Assembly (NCBI GenBank): GCA_934256705.1
Contig: CAKQPF010000002.1
Span: forward strand, 54,983 to 118,982
Source: an uncultured Prevotella sp.
Lineage (GTDB): Bacteria; Bacteroidota; Bacteroidia; Bacteroidales; Bacteroidaceae
Reading direction: 5' to 3'
Length of the DNA stretch: 64,000 nt
Both the position numbers and the translations under genes were made by a program. Of the stretch, positions 1 to 7,990 are shown in pieces. Positions within the stretch are counted from its first letter, which is position 1, and the number at the start of each line of letters is the position of its first letter. The notes below the pieces were generated by a model. That model saw only the letters and a program-made list of their open reading frames with translations, did not search any database and had not been told where the DNA came from.

Positions 1-588
1 TGTAGGGTCGGCTTTTTCTTCGAGCTGTGTCTTGTCAGCCACGCCCATGCTTTCCGCTCCCTGCTGTCCGTTTGCGGCGAGTATGCCTTTCTCCTGGAAA
101 GTCTCTTTCACCTGTTCGCGGGTGATATGTATGGCAGGCATGATGATATGGCTCGGCGCGAGGTGCATGAGCTGCAGTATTCTCTCTCCGAGGTCTGTCT
201 CCACAACGTCTATGCCGTTGGCAATGAGATTGTCATTGAGGTGGCATTCCTCTGTGAGCATTGACTTTCCTTTTACTACTTTCTTGACGTTGTGCTGTCG
301 TAGTATCTGCATTACGATGCTGTTGTACTCATCAGCGTTCTTTGCCCAGTGTACGATGGCTCCGTTTGCCGTGGCATTACGCTCGAATGTCTCGAGATAG
401 TCAGCGAGGTGTGTGACGGTATGCTTCTTGATTTGGCTTGCCGCCTCGCGCAACTGTTCCCACTCCGGGAGTCCATGTGCCTGTATGTCACGCTTTTCTC
501 TCACGCTCCAGAAAGTCTGGTCGTGTCGTGTTACCCATTCAGGGTTTCTGTTTACTCTCTCTGCCGCTATAGAATGCTTAGTGCTCAT
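1..588 (-). CDS. lutB: LutB, lactate utilisation iron-sulfur protein (partial, 3' end outside window)
   Basis: The N-terminal 196 codons of a LutB/YkgF-type protein are present; the gene runs off the left edge. The visible part is a LUD-type domain: residues such as VKKVVKGKSMLTEECHLND and APSHIIMPAIHITREQVKE are typical of the family. The 4Fe-4S ferredoxin-like motifs expected further on are not in the window. LutB works with LutA and LutC in oxidation of L-lactate to pyruvate in the cytoplasm. The start is set by a four-base ATGA overlap with the lutA stop codon (585-588), which indicates translational coupling in one operon. A lutC gene would be expected just beyond the edge, but this cannot be seen. 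Confidence 0.88.
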   Translation of the reverse strand, partial: MSTKHSIAAERVNRNPEWVTRHDQTFWSVREKRDIQAHGLPEWEQLREAASQIKKHTVTHLADYLETFERNATANGAIVHWAKNADEYNSIVMQILRQHNVKKVVKGKSMLTEECHLNDNLIANGIDVVETDLGERILQLMHLAPSHIIMPAIHITREQVKETFQEKGILAANGQQGAESMGVADKTQLEEKADPT

Positions 589-1325
589 AGTCCGTTAGCC
601 AATATCTCTACTACGTGAATAAACTTGATTTTGTCCTGTTGCTTGTCTTTTTTGAGGAGTCCCTGCATGTGCATGAGGCATGAGGAGTCTGGTCCTGTGA
701 TGTATTCTGCTCCTGTGGCTACGTGTCGTGCTATCTTGTCGTGTCCCATTCTTGCTGACACGTCAGGCTCTTCGATGGAGAACATACCTCCGAATCCGCA
801 GCATTCATCCACTCTTTCCGGCTCTCTGATGTCTATGCCTTCCACCATCTGCAGGAGGTCTTTTATCTTATTGAAGCGCGGAATGTTACGCTCTGACGGT
901 GATGAGAGTCCGAGTTCACGGACGCCGTGGCAACTATTGTGCAGGCTTACCTTATGATGGAACTTTGCCCACGGCAATGCCTTTGGCTTTATGACGTCGT
1001 GGATAAACTCTACTACGTCCATTGTCTTCTGTGCTGTGCGGCATTCATGCTTGACTATGCCTGGATGGAAGAATCGTACGTATGCGGCGCATGATGCGCT
1101 TGGTGCTACTACGTAATCGTATTCAGCGAAGAGCTTGTCGTAGTCTTCCACAAGTTTTTCGGCTTTCTGCTGGAAGCCTGCGTTGCCCATTGGCTGTCCG
1201 CAGCACGTCTGCTTCTGCGGGTATTCCACTTCCACTCCGAGCTGCTTGAGCAGTTTGTATGTGGCAATGCCTACATGTGGATATAGGGCATCTACGTAAC
1301 AGGGGATGAATAATCCTACTTTCAT
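585..1325 (-). CDS. lutA: LutA, lactate utilisation (Fe-S)-binding protein, CCG domains
   Basis: A 246-residue protein with two cysteine-rich CCG domains. The first ends in QKTCCGQPMGNAG and the second in DECCGFGGMFSIEEP, with a conserved NSCHGVRELG segment between them. This matches LutA/YkgE, one of the three subunits of the LutABC L-lactate-oxidising system, also related to glycolate oxidase GlcF and heterodisulfide reductase subunit B. The length is normal for the family. It is the first gene of an operon with lutB (ATGA overlap). A full Bacteroidota promoter lies about 165 bases upstream (1490-1520), so the mRNA has a long leader that includes a CGTTAC hairpin element. Confidence 0.92.
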   Translation of the reverse strand: MKVGLFIPCYVDALYPHVGIATYKLLKQLGVEVEYPQKQTCCGQPMGNAGFQQKAEKLVEDYDKLFAEYDYVVAPSASCAAYVRFFHPGIVKHECRTAQKTMDVVEFIHDVIKPKALPWAKFHHKVSLHNSCHGVRELGLSSPSERNIPRFNKIKDLLQMVEGIDIREPERVDECCGFGGMFSIEEPDVSARMGHDKIARHVATGAEYITGPDSSCLMHMQGLLKKDKQQDKIKFIHVVEILANGL

Positions 1326-1415
1326 TTGATTTTTGTGTTTATATTAAAGTGGTGGTTCTATAAATTACCACCATAAAATGTGCCCGCTCCGGTCTCTATT
1401 GGGGGCTTCTTTATA

Positions 1416-1471
1416 TCAGCCGGTAACGCGACTGACACGGTGACGGCAGGTGCTGACACGGTGGCTCTTTG
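1416..1471 (-). repeat. CGTTAC hairpin element, copy 1, in lut leader (with partial second copy)
   Basis: Read on the minus strand: GCCACCGTGTCAGC (1471-1451 region), then CACCGTG, then stem TCAGTCG, loop CGTTAC, stem CGGCTGA (1416-1435). The fifth stem pair is a U-G wobble if transcribed. It lies between the lut promoter and lutA, so it should be part of the lut mRNA leader. Confidence 0.8.
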
Positions 1472-1489
1472 CTTGTCGCTTTCAGGGGG

Positions 1490-1520
1490 CAAAAGTAACA
1501 AAAAGATTTGAAAACACAAA
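1490..1520 (-). promoter_or_regulatory. Bacteroidota-type promoter of the lut operon
   Basis: On the minus strand, TTTG (1520-1517) is followed after exactly 19 bases by TACTTTTG (1497-1490), matching the primary sigma-factor consensus TTTG-N19-TAnnTTTG. Transcription would start near 1484, giving a leader of about 160 bases before lutA. Confidence 0.75.
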
Positions 1521-1650
1521 GATATATGACAAAAAAGTTGTTTCCTTTGGTGAAAGATGGAGAGATGACGGCAGAGGGGCTTGAGTTACAGATTGTAAGT
1601 TTTAGGGCGCATTTGGTTACGATTATTATTGGGAAGAGGGGAAAATGGGG

Positions 1651-1742
1651 GGCGGAGGTAAAAGCATAGTTATTGGGAGGTAAAAGCATAGTTATTAGAC
1701 GACGAAAGCATAGATATTACATTGCAATATCTATGCTTTCAG
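1651..1742. repeat. CATAG-type repeat cluster 1
   Basis: Three spaced copies of AAAGCATAG(T/A)TATT, the last forming a hairpin with its inverted copy (AAAGCATAGATATT against AATATCTATGCTTT, about 1704-1740). The same motif recurs at 17572-17640 and as a tandem array at 30746-30870. The surrounding 1326-1958 gap holds the lut promoter and leader, this cluster and an ATAGGGA palindrome, and no convincing gene. Confidence 0.7.
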
Positions 1743-1761
1743 ATTGTAAGTTTTTCTTCAT

Positions 1762-1953
1762 TCAGGTAATAGGGAATAGGAGATAGGGAATAGGAGATTA
1801 CCTTTGACTAGGTAATAGGGAATAGATAATAGGGAATAGGAGATTACCTTTGATACTTGTGGATTTTCGTTGCGATTATCTCAAGTACACAATGGTAATC
1901 TCCTATTCCCTATTTCCTATTATCTATTATCTATTCCTATTCCCTATTACCTA
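1762..1953. repeat. ATAGGGA heptad palindrome, copy 1 (double left arm)
   Basis: Left arms are built of 7-base units such as ATAGGGA, ATAGGAG and ATAGATA, each ending in GGAGATTACCTTTG (two arms, 1764-1856). The right arm (about 1898-1953) is the inverse, TAATCTCCTATTCCC and so on. It lies between lutA's upstream region and the 3' end of the CoA-transferase gene. Confidence 0.8.
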
Positions 1954-1958
1954 ACTAT

Positions 1959-3461
1959 TTACTTCACGTACTCGGCGAAGTCGGTGAGGTGCATATCGCC
2001 CTTGCGACGGAGAGTGTCGTGGAATGCGAATGCGCATGGGAGATTGTGGTGTGTCTGACCGCCTGTAGCTATCTTGAGGTAATCGCGGAGCAATGGGCGA
2101 TAGTCAGGGTGAGCACAGTTTTCGATGATGAGGTGAGCGCGCTCCATAGGTGACTTGCCACGAAGGTCTGCTACGCCCTGCTCTGTTACGATGACGTTGA
2201 CGTCGTGCTCAGAGTGATCCTGATGGCTTACGAATGGCACGATGGAAGAGATGAGTCCGCCCTTTGCTACGCTTGAGCAGGTGAAGATACTGATGTATGC
2301 GTTGCGCTCGAAGTCGCCAGAACCGCCGATGCCGTTCATCATCTTAGTACCAGAGATGTGTGTAGAGTTTGCATTTCCGAAGATATCCACTTCGATAGCG
2401 GTATTGATAGCGATGACACCGAGTCGGCGGATTACCTCTGGAGAGTTACTGATCTCTGACTGACGGAGTGTGAGGCGATGCTTGAGCATATCAATATTGT
2501 CATAGATATTAGCGAGACACTCGTTGCTTACGGTGAGTGAGCAGGTAGATGCGTCCTTCACTCTGCCTGTGAGCATCATATCTACGATAGAGTCCTGGAG
2601 CACTTCGGTATATACATTGAAGTCAGGGATATTCTGGTCCTTGGAGAGTGCCGCGAGGATAGCGTTTGCAGTAGAGCCCACACCGCTCTGCAATGGGAGG
2701 AAGCATGATGGGATGACGCCGCGCTTCATATCATTGAGGAGGAATGCTGCTACGTTAGCACCAATCTGATCTGTGACAGGATCGCTGCCCTTGAATGCGC
2801 GAGCCTCGTCAGGGAGGTTGCACTCTACCACTCCGACTACCTTGCTCTTAGGTATTTCCACATAAGGCTTACCGATGCGGTCGCTTGGCTTAGTGATAGG
2901 AATAGGCTGGCGGAAAGGCGCATCGAGAGGCTCATAGACGTCCTGAATGAGTCCGGTGCGGTCGCTGTGGAATGAGTTGAGCTCGAGAATCACCTTCTCG
3001 GATATGCGTGCCACGGTAGGAGCGATGCCGCCTGCCGCAGTGAGATATACGTGATAGTTGTCACCGCTTTCCTCAATCTTTGACACTTCGAGGATAGCCC
3101 AGTTCACCTTGCCGTAGAAACCGTAGCGCAGGTCCTGTGCCATCATGGAGAGATGGAGGTCATTATAGCGTATCTCGTTGAGGTTTACAGCCTTGCGGAA
3201 ACTTGGGTTGGTGGTGTAAGGTGCGCGGAAACCGATGGCGTGAGCCTCACTGAGGACACCGTCGGTGGACTGTCCGGTGGATGCTCCCGTGAAGAGGTTT
3301 ACCTTGAATTCATTGCCCTTGGCGTGCTCTTCCTCGGCGATCTTGGCCAGTTCGCGAGTTACAGCCTTTGGAGTTCCAGCCGGTGTGAATCCGCTCAGTC
3401 CGAGGGAATCACCGTTCTTAATCAGTGATGCTGCTTCAGCAGCGGTGATAGTAGTGTACAT
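1959..3461 (-). CDS. Succinate/acetate CoA-transferase (acetyl-CoA hydrolase/transferase family)
   Basis: A 500-residue protein of the class I CoA-transferase family that includes acetic-acid-bacteria AarC and the propionate-pathway succinyl-CoA transferases. It moves CoA between acetate, succinate or propionate and fits a succinate/propionate-producing fermenter. The likely catalytic glutamate is E286 in VYTEVLQD. The glycine-rich segment GTKMMNGIGGSGDF and the end motif VTEQGVADLRGKSP are also present. I chose the start at 3461 (MYTTITAAEA) because upstream in-frame residues look unlike protein and a TAACTTTG promoter box (3527-3534) lies 66 bases upstream. Length is normal. Which acyl group it prefers cannot be read from the sequence. 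Confidence 0.88.
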   Translation of the reverse strand: MYTTITAAEAASLIKNGDSLGLSGFTPAGTPKAVTRELAKIAEEEHAKGNEFKVNLFTGASTGQSTDGVLSEAHAIGFRAPYTTNPSFRKAVNLNEIRYNDLHLSMMAQDLRYGFYGKVNWAILEVSKIEESGDNYHVYLTAAGGIAPTVARISEKVILELNSFHSDRTGLIQDVYEPLDAPFRQPIPITKPSDRIGKPYVEIPKSKVVGVVECNLPDEARAFKGSDPVTDQIGANVAAFLLNDMKRGVIPSCFLPLQSGVGSTANAILAALSKDQNIPDFNVYTEVLQDSIVDMMLTGRVKDASTCSLTVSNECLANIYDNIDMLKHRLTLRQSEISNSPEVIRRLGVIAINTAIEVDIFGNANSTHISGTKMMNGIGGSGDFERNAYISIFTCSSVAKGGLISSIVPFVSHQDHSEHDVNVIVTEQGVADLRGKSPMERAHLIIENCAHPDYRPLLRDYLKIATGGQTHHNLPCAFAFHDTLRRKGDMHLTDFAEYVK

Positions 3462-3526
3462 TTTTTTTATATAGATTTTTGTTTTTTGTTTATGGTAAGT
3501 GACGGTGAAAATATAAAAATCGGTTG

Positions 3527-3534
3527 CAAAGTTA
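3527..3534 (-). promoter_or_regulatory. -7 box upstream of CoA-transferase gene
   Basis: TAACTTTG on the minus strand, matching TAnnTTTG, 66 bases before the chosen ATG. I see no TTTG at the expected -33 distance. Confidence 0.5.
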
Positions 3535-3699
3535 AACATTTATTATTAAATAATGTAAGAATAATGGAATTTTTTACACAAATGCGAGGAAAATGTGCAA
3601 AAGTGAACACTCGACATTACTTAATGTATATATTAAGGTGCGGTGTATATATATAAGGTGGACGGTGTAATATTTTTCCGTTTTCCACGTTATTTAGAC

Positions 3700-5724
3700 A
3701 TGAAACATCTGATTATTACGATATTGACCATACTTTCCGCCCTCCCTACCGTGGCACAGAGCACGGGAAAATGGAGGATATTCCCTGCCTACGGCGAGAC
3801 GCAAGCGGTGGATTCCGTAGCCCAGGACTGCATCTTCGTGCTGTCATCGGGCAGCCTCTACCGCGTCAACGCAAAGGACTGGAGCGTAACGACTTACGAC
3901 AAACTGACGGGACTGAACGACACGGGCATAGCCTGCATGGCGTGGAACCGCACGGCAAAGGCGCTCGTCATCGTATATGAGAATGCCGACATCGACATCA
4001 TGACGAAGGACGGTGACGTGACCAACGTGCCGGACCTGTACCACAAGACGACGACTCTCGACAAAACCATCAACGGCATCGACATCTTTGCACAATATGC
4101 ATATATATCCACCGCTTTCGGCATCGTGAAACTGGATGTGACGAGCCATCTCATCAGCGACTCTTACGTGCTGAACAAGAGCATATTGCAGACCGCCGTG
4201 AAGGACGGCAGCATATATGCCAAGACCAAGAACGGCGCTACGCTGAAGGCTTCGCTCGGCAGCAACCTCATCGACAGGACGCAATGGGCGGAATACAGCG
4301 GCTCCACCAGCGGGCTTTTCCCCTCAAGGACCATCGACAAAGCGCTCGCCGAGCGCATGGAAAAGATGCGTCCGGACGGCCCGAAGCAGAATGTATTCGG
4401 CATGATGATGGTGAAGAACGACCGCCTTTATGCCGCGCTCGGCAACGGTTGGGACAACGTAGGCCACGACGCACCGCATATCTATGACATAAAGGACGAC
4501 AGATGGACCGCCCTCTCTGACGACGACAAGGCGATAACGGCACAGACGGGAGCACCGGACTACTACAATTTCATGGCACTGGACGTGGATCCTGCCGACC
4601 CAGAGCGACTCATTGTCAGTGCGAAATACGGGATATATGAATTCCGCAACGGCAAGTTCAGCGCATTCTACGGTGAAGGAACGTCGCCTATGCCTACCGC
4701 AGCCAAGGACAATCCCAAGTTTATCCTGCCGTCAGCATTGCGCTTCGCCGACGACGGCACGCTGTGGGCATTCGTCTCGCAGACCATTGACGGCCAGGGA
4801 CTTTTCTCACTTTCAAAGGGCGGGGAATGGACTTCCTTCAAGGACAGCAAATGGATATTCAACAATATCTCGCTCGGTCAGGCCAAGAACATGTTCTTCG
4901 ACAGCAAGGGAAGGCTCTGGTGGTGCAACAACCACTGGTGGAAACCGTCGCTCAACTGCTACGACCCCAAGACGGACACACGACTGTCATACAGCACTTT
5001 CGTCAATGAAGACGGCACGACAGTGGAGGTAGGAAACGTGAGATGCGCCGCGGAGGACCGTGACGGCAATATATGGATAGGCACCAACGTGGGTCCGCTC
5101 ATGCTCGAAAAGGCGAGGATAGGGACCGACGAGGGCGTGGTGTGGAATCAGGTGAAGGTGCCCCGCAATGACGGGACAAACCTCGCCGACTACCTTCTCG
5201 CCGGCATCGACATCTACTGCATCGCCATCGACGGGGCAAACCGCAAGTGGTTCGGTTCCAACGGCAACGGAGTGTATGTCATAGGCAATGACAACATCAC
5301 GCAGGAATATAATTTCACGGCAGCCAATTCGCCGCTCCTGTCGGACAATGTCACGGGCATCGCCATCGACCAAAGCCGGGGCGACGTGTATATAGGCACC
5401 ATGAAGGGACTTTGCTCCTACCGCTCGGACGCTACAGCTCCGGTGGATGTAATGGACAAGGACGAGGTGTATGCCTATCCTAATCCCGTCACGCCCGACT
5501 ATACCGGACTTATCACCGTCAAAGGGCTTTCCTATGACGCTGACATCAAGATCACCACTGCCAGCGGAAGCCTCGTGGCAAGCGGGCGTTCCAACGGCGG
5601 TACATTCACATGGGACGGCTGTGACAGCAACGGAAAGCCAGTGGCATCCGGCGTTTACATGGTCTGCATCGCCACTTCCGAGGGCAAGAGCGGAGTGGTC
5701 ACCCGGATTGCGGTGGTGAGGTAG
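3700..5724 (+). CDS. porZ: PorZ-like two-propeller protein of the type IX secretion system
   Basis: A 674-residue secreted protein. It has a signal peptide (MKHLIITILTILSALPTVAQ), an N-terminal beta-propeller opening with GKWRIFPAYGETQAVDSVAQ, further propeller repeats of the two-component-regulator type (DRDGNIWIGTNVGPLML, NRKWFGSNGNGVYVI, GDVYIGTMKGLCSY), and a C-terminal Ig-like sorting-domain region starting YAYPNPVTPDYTG and ending in GKSGVVTRIAVVR. This layout is that of PorZ, a component of the surface attachment complex that links type IX cargo to anionic lipopolysaccharide. The start at 3700 places the signal peptide at the N-terminus; an in-frame ATG at 3643 would add 19 non-signal-like residues. 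No other por gene is adjacent. Confidence 0.8.
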   Translation: MKHLIITILTILSALPTVAQSTGKWRIFPAYGETQAVDSVAQDCIFVLSSGSLYRVNAKDWSVTTYDKLTGLNDTGIACMAWNRTAKALVIVYENADIDIMTKDGDVTNVPDLYHKTTTLDKTINGIDIFAQYAYISTAFGIVKLDVTSHLISDSYVLNKSILQTAVKDGSIYAKTKNGATLKASLGSNLIDRTQWAEYSGSTSGLFPSRTIDKALAERMEKMRPDGPKQNVFGMMMVKNDRLYAALGNGWDNVGHDAPHIYDIKDDRWTALSDDDKAITAQTGAPDYYNFMALDVDPADPERLIVSAKYGIYEFRNGKFSAFYGEGTSPMPTAAKDNPKFILPSALRFADDGTLWAFVSQTIDGQGLFSLSKGGEWTSFKDSKWIFNNISLGQAKNMFFDSKGRLWWCNNHWWKPSLNCYDPKTDTRLSYSTFVNEDGTTVEVGNVRCAAEDRDGNIWIGTNVGPLMLEKARIGTDEGVVWNQVKVPRNDGTNLADYLLAGIDIYCIAIDGANRKWFGSNGNGVYVIGNDNITQEYNFTAANSPLLSDNVTGIAIDQSRGDVYIGTMKGLCSYRSDATAPVDVMDKDEVYAYPNPVTPDYTGLITVKGLSYDADIKITTASGSLVASGRSNGGTFTWDGCDSNGKPVASGVYMVCIATSEGKSGVVTRIAVVR

Positions 5725-5738
5725 TTTCCTTTTGTTGG

Positions 5739-5790
5739 AGTGAAAAGTGAAAAGTGAAAAGTGAAAAGTGAAAAATTGCGCTGACGCAGT
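5739..5790 (-). repeat. TTCAC heptad element (solo arm)
   Basis: Units of AGTGAAA repeated five times followed by AATTGCGCTGACGCAG, i.e. GCG-TCAG-CGC core plus TTTTCAC heptads on the minus strand. Its orientation is antisense to porZ and sense to the next minus-strand transcript. Confidence 0.75.
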
Positions 5791-5798
5791 TGGGATTC

Positions 5799-5938
5799 TT
5801 GGATAATAGGGAATAGATAACAGGGAATAGGAAATAGGAGATTACCATTGTTTGCTTGAAATAATCACAGCGAAAATCCACAAGAAGCAATGCTAATCTC
5901 CTATTTTCTATTCCCTATTCCCTATTATCCAAGGGCTC
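5799..5938. repeat. ATAGGGA heptad palindrome, copy 2
   Basis: Arms GGATAATAGGGAATAG (left, from 5799) and CTATTCCCTATTATCC (right, to 5931), with an internal GGAGATTACCATTG and about 60 bases of unique centre. It sits between the converging ends of porZ and the barrel-protein gene, so it may act as a bidirectional terminator structure. Confidence 0.8.
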
Positions 5939-6574
5939 TTAGAACCAATATCCCAAAGACACCTGCCAGGTATGGTTGCGTCCCTTCAGCCAGTTGTTGT
6001 CTTTGTCAAGGCGGTTCAGTTCCATCTTGCCTGACTTGCTGGCCTCCACATTATAGTTTACCGAAGCCTGGACGTGCTGGAGGAAAGTGAAACCGGCACC
6101 GAAATTGAAACTCAGAGTGTTCTTCTTCAGGGAATAACTGCTGGCGGAACCCCACTTGAAATTCTCGTCGCCCACGTTGATAGCCCACTGAGGACCAGCA
6201 AAGAAGAACACGTTAGCCATGCTTGCAAGACCTACACTGTAACGCAGATTGACGGGAATATCTATCGTCTTCTGCTTCACGTCGGCAGTGGCACTGAGGT
6301 CATCGCTGGCCACATCGCTGGCATAGCGCACCTTTGCCTCCTTCTGGTCGTACAGAGCTGCTATGTCAAAGCCCAGTCCTGTAAGCGGAAGAGACACCTT
6401 AAGCATAGGGCCGATGAAGAAACCGTTCTTGTTGTCGGCAGAGAACATATCGTCATTCAGCTTCAATGAACTGACATTCCAGCCGCCTTTTACGCCCAAC
6501 TTTACCTGCGCATCCGCTTCTGACAATGGCAAGAGCGATGCGGCCAATACCATAAGAGATAAGATTTTCTTCAT
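5939..6574 (-). CDS. Small outer-membrane beta-barrel protein (PorT-family fold)
   Basis: A 211-residue protein with a signal peptide (MKKILSLMVLAASLLPLSEADAQ) followed by alternating hydrophobic strands typical of an eight-stranded outer-membrane barrel: VKLGVKGGWNVSSL at the start, NGFFIGPMLKVSLPLTGLG, RYSVGLASMANVFFFAGPQW, and a last strand HTWQVSLGYWF ending in the aromatic residue recognised by the BAM machinery. This matches the broad outer-membrane beta-barrel/PorT-like family common in Bacteroidota; no specific substrate is implied. The start at 6574 is set by the signal peptide. It is divergent from nadA, with a TATATTTG box at 6651-6658. Confidence 0.8.
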   Translation of the reverse strand: MKKILSLMVLAASLLPLSEADAQVKLGVKGGWNVSSLKLNDDMFSADNKNGFFIGPMLKVSLPLTGLGFDIAALYDQKEAKVRYASDVASDDLSATADVKQKTIDIPVNLRYSVGLASMANVFFFAGPQWAINVGDENFKWGSASSYSLKKNTLSFNFGAGFTFLQHVQASVNYNVEASKSGKMELNRLDKDNNWLKGRNHTWQVSLGYWF

Positions 6575-6650
6575 ATTCCGTATTCGTAAATTATTGATTA
6601 TTATACATATACCACCGCCTTCACATGGCTGGCAGCACTTCTTTCGCCCA

Positions 6651-6658
6651 CAAATATA
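6651..6658 (-). promoter_or_regulatory. -7 box upstream of the barrel-protein gene
   Basis: TATATTTG on the minus strand, 77 bases before the ATG at 6574; no clear -33 TTTG is seen at 19-20 bases. Confidence 0.45.
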
Positions 6659-6767
6659 CGAATAAAATGCGAAACCAGATAGCATCATCCTTACTTTTTT
6701 GATAATTTTCACTATACAGACAGACTGACACATGATGCTTTCAAGGGGCTTTTTTTGATGTTATTTC

Positions 6768-6798
6768 TTTGAAATAAGAAATATTATTAGTACTTTTG
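6768..6798 (+). promoter_or_regulatory. Bacteroidota-type promoter of nadA
   Basis: TTTG (6768-6771), exactly 19 bases, then TACTTTTG (6791-6798), 32 bases before the nadA ATG. This is a full consensus match. Confidence 0.8.
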
Positions 6799-6830
6799 CA
6801 GAATTAAACGGAAAAAAATATATAACATAT

Positions 6831-7817
6831 ATGGACAACAAATGGAAAGAACTGGGCTACATCGACGAGCCCGTAGCCGAGGGAACTGATCTCAAAGCCG
6901 AAATCAGACGTATGTGCAAAGAAAAGAATGCCATAGTCCTCGCCCATTACTACACCGTAGGGGAAATACAGGAAGTGGCAGACTTCGTGGGCGATTCCCT
7001 CGCCCTCGCCCGCAAAGCCGCCGAGACCGACGCGAAGATTATCGTCATGTGCGGAGTGCATTTCATGGCAGAAACATGCAAACTGCTCTCACCTGACAAG
7101 CTCGTGCTCAGTCCTGACCTCAACGCTGGATGCTCGCTCGCTGACTCTTGCTCGGCTAAAGACCTCAAAGAATGGAAAGAGAAGCACCCTGGATATATGG
7201 TAGTGCAGTATGTCAACACCACTGCTGCTACAAAGGCGCTCACTGATGTCGTAGTCACTTCAGGCAATGCAAAGAAAGTCATCGACCAGTTGCCTAAGGA
7301 TGCACAGATACTTTTCGGTCCCGACTATAACCTCGGGTCATACATCAACTCCGTGACAGGACGCAATATGACGCTCTGGAACGGCGGTTGCCACGTCCAT
7401 GAACGCTTCTCTGCCGATGAGATCGTCAGGCTGAAGAAGGAAAATCCTGATGCCGTCGTGATGGCCCACCTCGAATGCAAGGCCCCTATCCTTGCCCTGG
7501 CTGACGTAAAAGGCTCCACAGCAGATATGCTCAAATATGCTAAAGCAAACCCTAATGCCACATATATCGTAGCCACCGAAGCTGGTATCATGCACGAATT
7601 GCAGCGCTGTTGTCCTGACACCACATTCATCCCAGTTCCTCCTGAAGTGACAGAAGGAGGCGCCGGATGCTCATGCAACGAGTGTGACTACATGAAGATG
7701 AACACTCTCCGCAAGCTCTACAACACCCTGAAGCAGGAATGGCCTACCGTGGAAGTGCCGGCAGACATAGCAAAATACGCCGTCAAGCCTATCGAAAGAA
7801 TGCTGCAAATGAGCTAA
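6831..7817 (+). CDS. nadA: Quinolinate synthase NadA
   Basis: A 328-residue protein matching NadA, the 4Fe-4S enzyme that condenses iminoaspartate with dihydroxyacetone phosphate to quinolinate in NAD biosynthesis. Recognisable segments are IVLAHYYTVGEIQEVADFVGD, the conserved VMCGVHFMAETCKLLSPDK, GPDYNLGSYIN and WNGGCHVHERF. Likely cluster ligands are C83, C187 and C285, the last within the cysteine cluster GCSCNECDYMKMNTL. Length is as expected for the shorter NadA class. No nadB or nadC is nearby, so this gene is separate from the rest of the pathway. It has its own good promoter (6768-6798). cysS follows after 173 bases filled with repeat elements. Confidence 0.96.
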   Translation: MDNKWKELGYIDEPVAEGTDLKAEIRRMCKEKNAIVLAHYYTVGEIQEVADFVGDSLALARKAAETDAKIIVMCGVHFMAETCKLLSPDKLVLSPDLNAGCSLADSCSAKDLKEWKEKHPGYMVVQYVNTTAATKALTDVVVTSGNAKKVIDQLPKDAQILFGPDYNLGSYINSVTGRNMTLWNGGCHVHERFSADEIVRLKKENPDAVVMAHLECKAPILALADVKGSTADMLKYAKANPNATYIVATEAGIMHELQRCCPDTTFIPVPPEVTEGGAGCSCNECDYMKMNTLRKLYNTLKQEWPTVEVPADIAKYAVKPIERMLQMS

Positions 7818-7837
7818 AAGCAAGAGACTGGCAGACT

Positions 7838-7882
7838 TTAGGGAATAGGAAATAGAAAATAGGGAATAGGAGATTACCTTTA
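7838..7882 (+). repeat. ATAGGGA heptad element, single left arm
   Basis: TAGGGAATAGGAAATAG heptads leading into GGAGATTACCTTTAG; no matching right arm follows, so this is half an element. Confidence 0.65.
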
Positions 7883-7920
7883 GCCCCGTCACTGCATCAG
7901 CAGATATTCTCAAGCATCCG

Positions 7921-7976
7921 CAACCGCGTCAGCGCGATTTTTCACTCTTCACTCTTCACTTTTCACTTTTCACTAA
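7921..7976 (+). repeat. TTCAC heptad element (solo arm) before cysS
   Basis: Core CCGCGTCAGCGCG (self-complementary CGCG-TCAG-CGCG), then ATTTT and five TCTTCAC/TTTTCAC heptads ending in TAAAAG, 15 bases before the cysS ATG. Sense to cysS. Confidence 0.78.
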
Positions 7977-7990
7977 AAGAAAAAAAAACA

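Noticed and set aside
1411..1689. 92-codon minus-strand frame upstream of lutA
   Set aside because: It covers the lut promoter, the hairpin element and a CATAG repeat, so its sequence is explained by non-coding elements.
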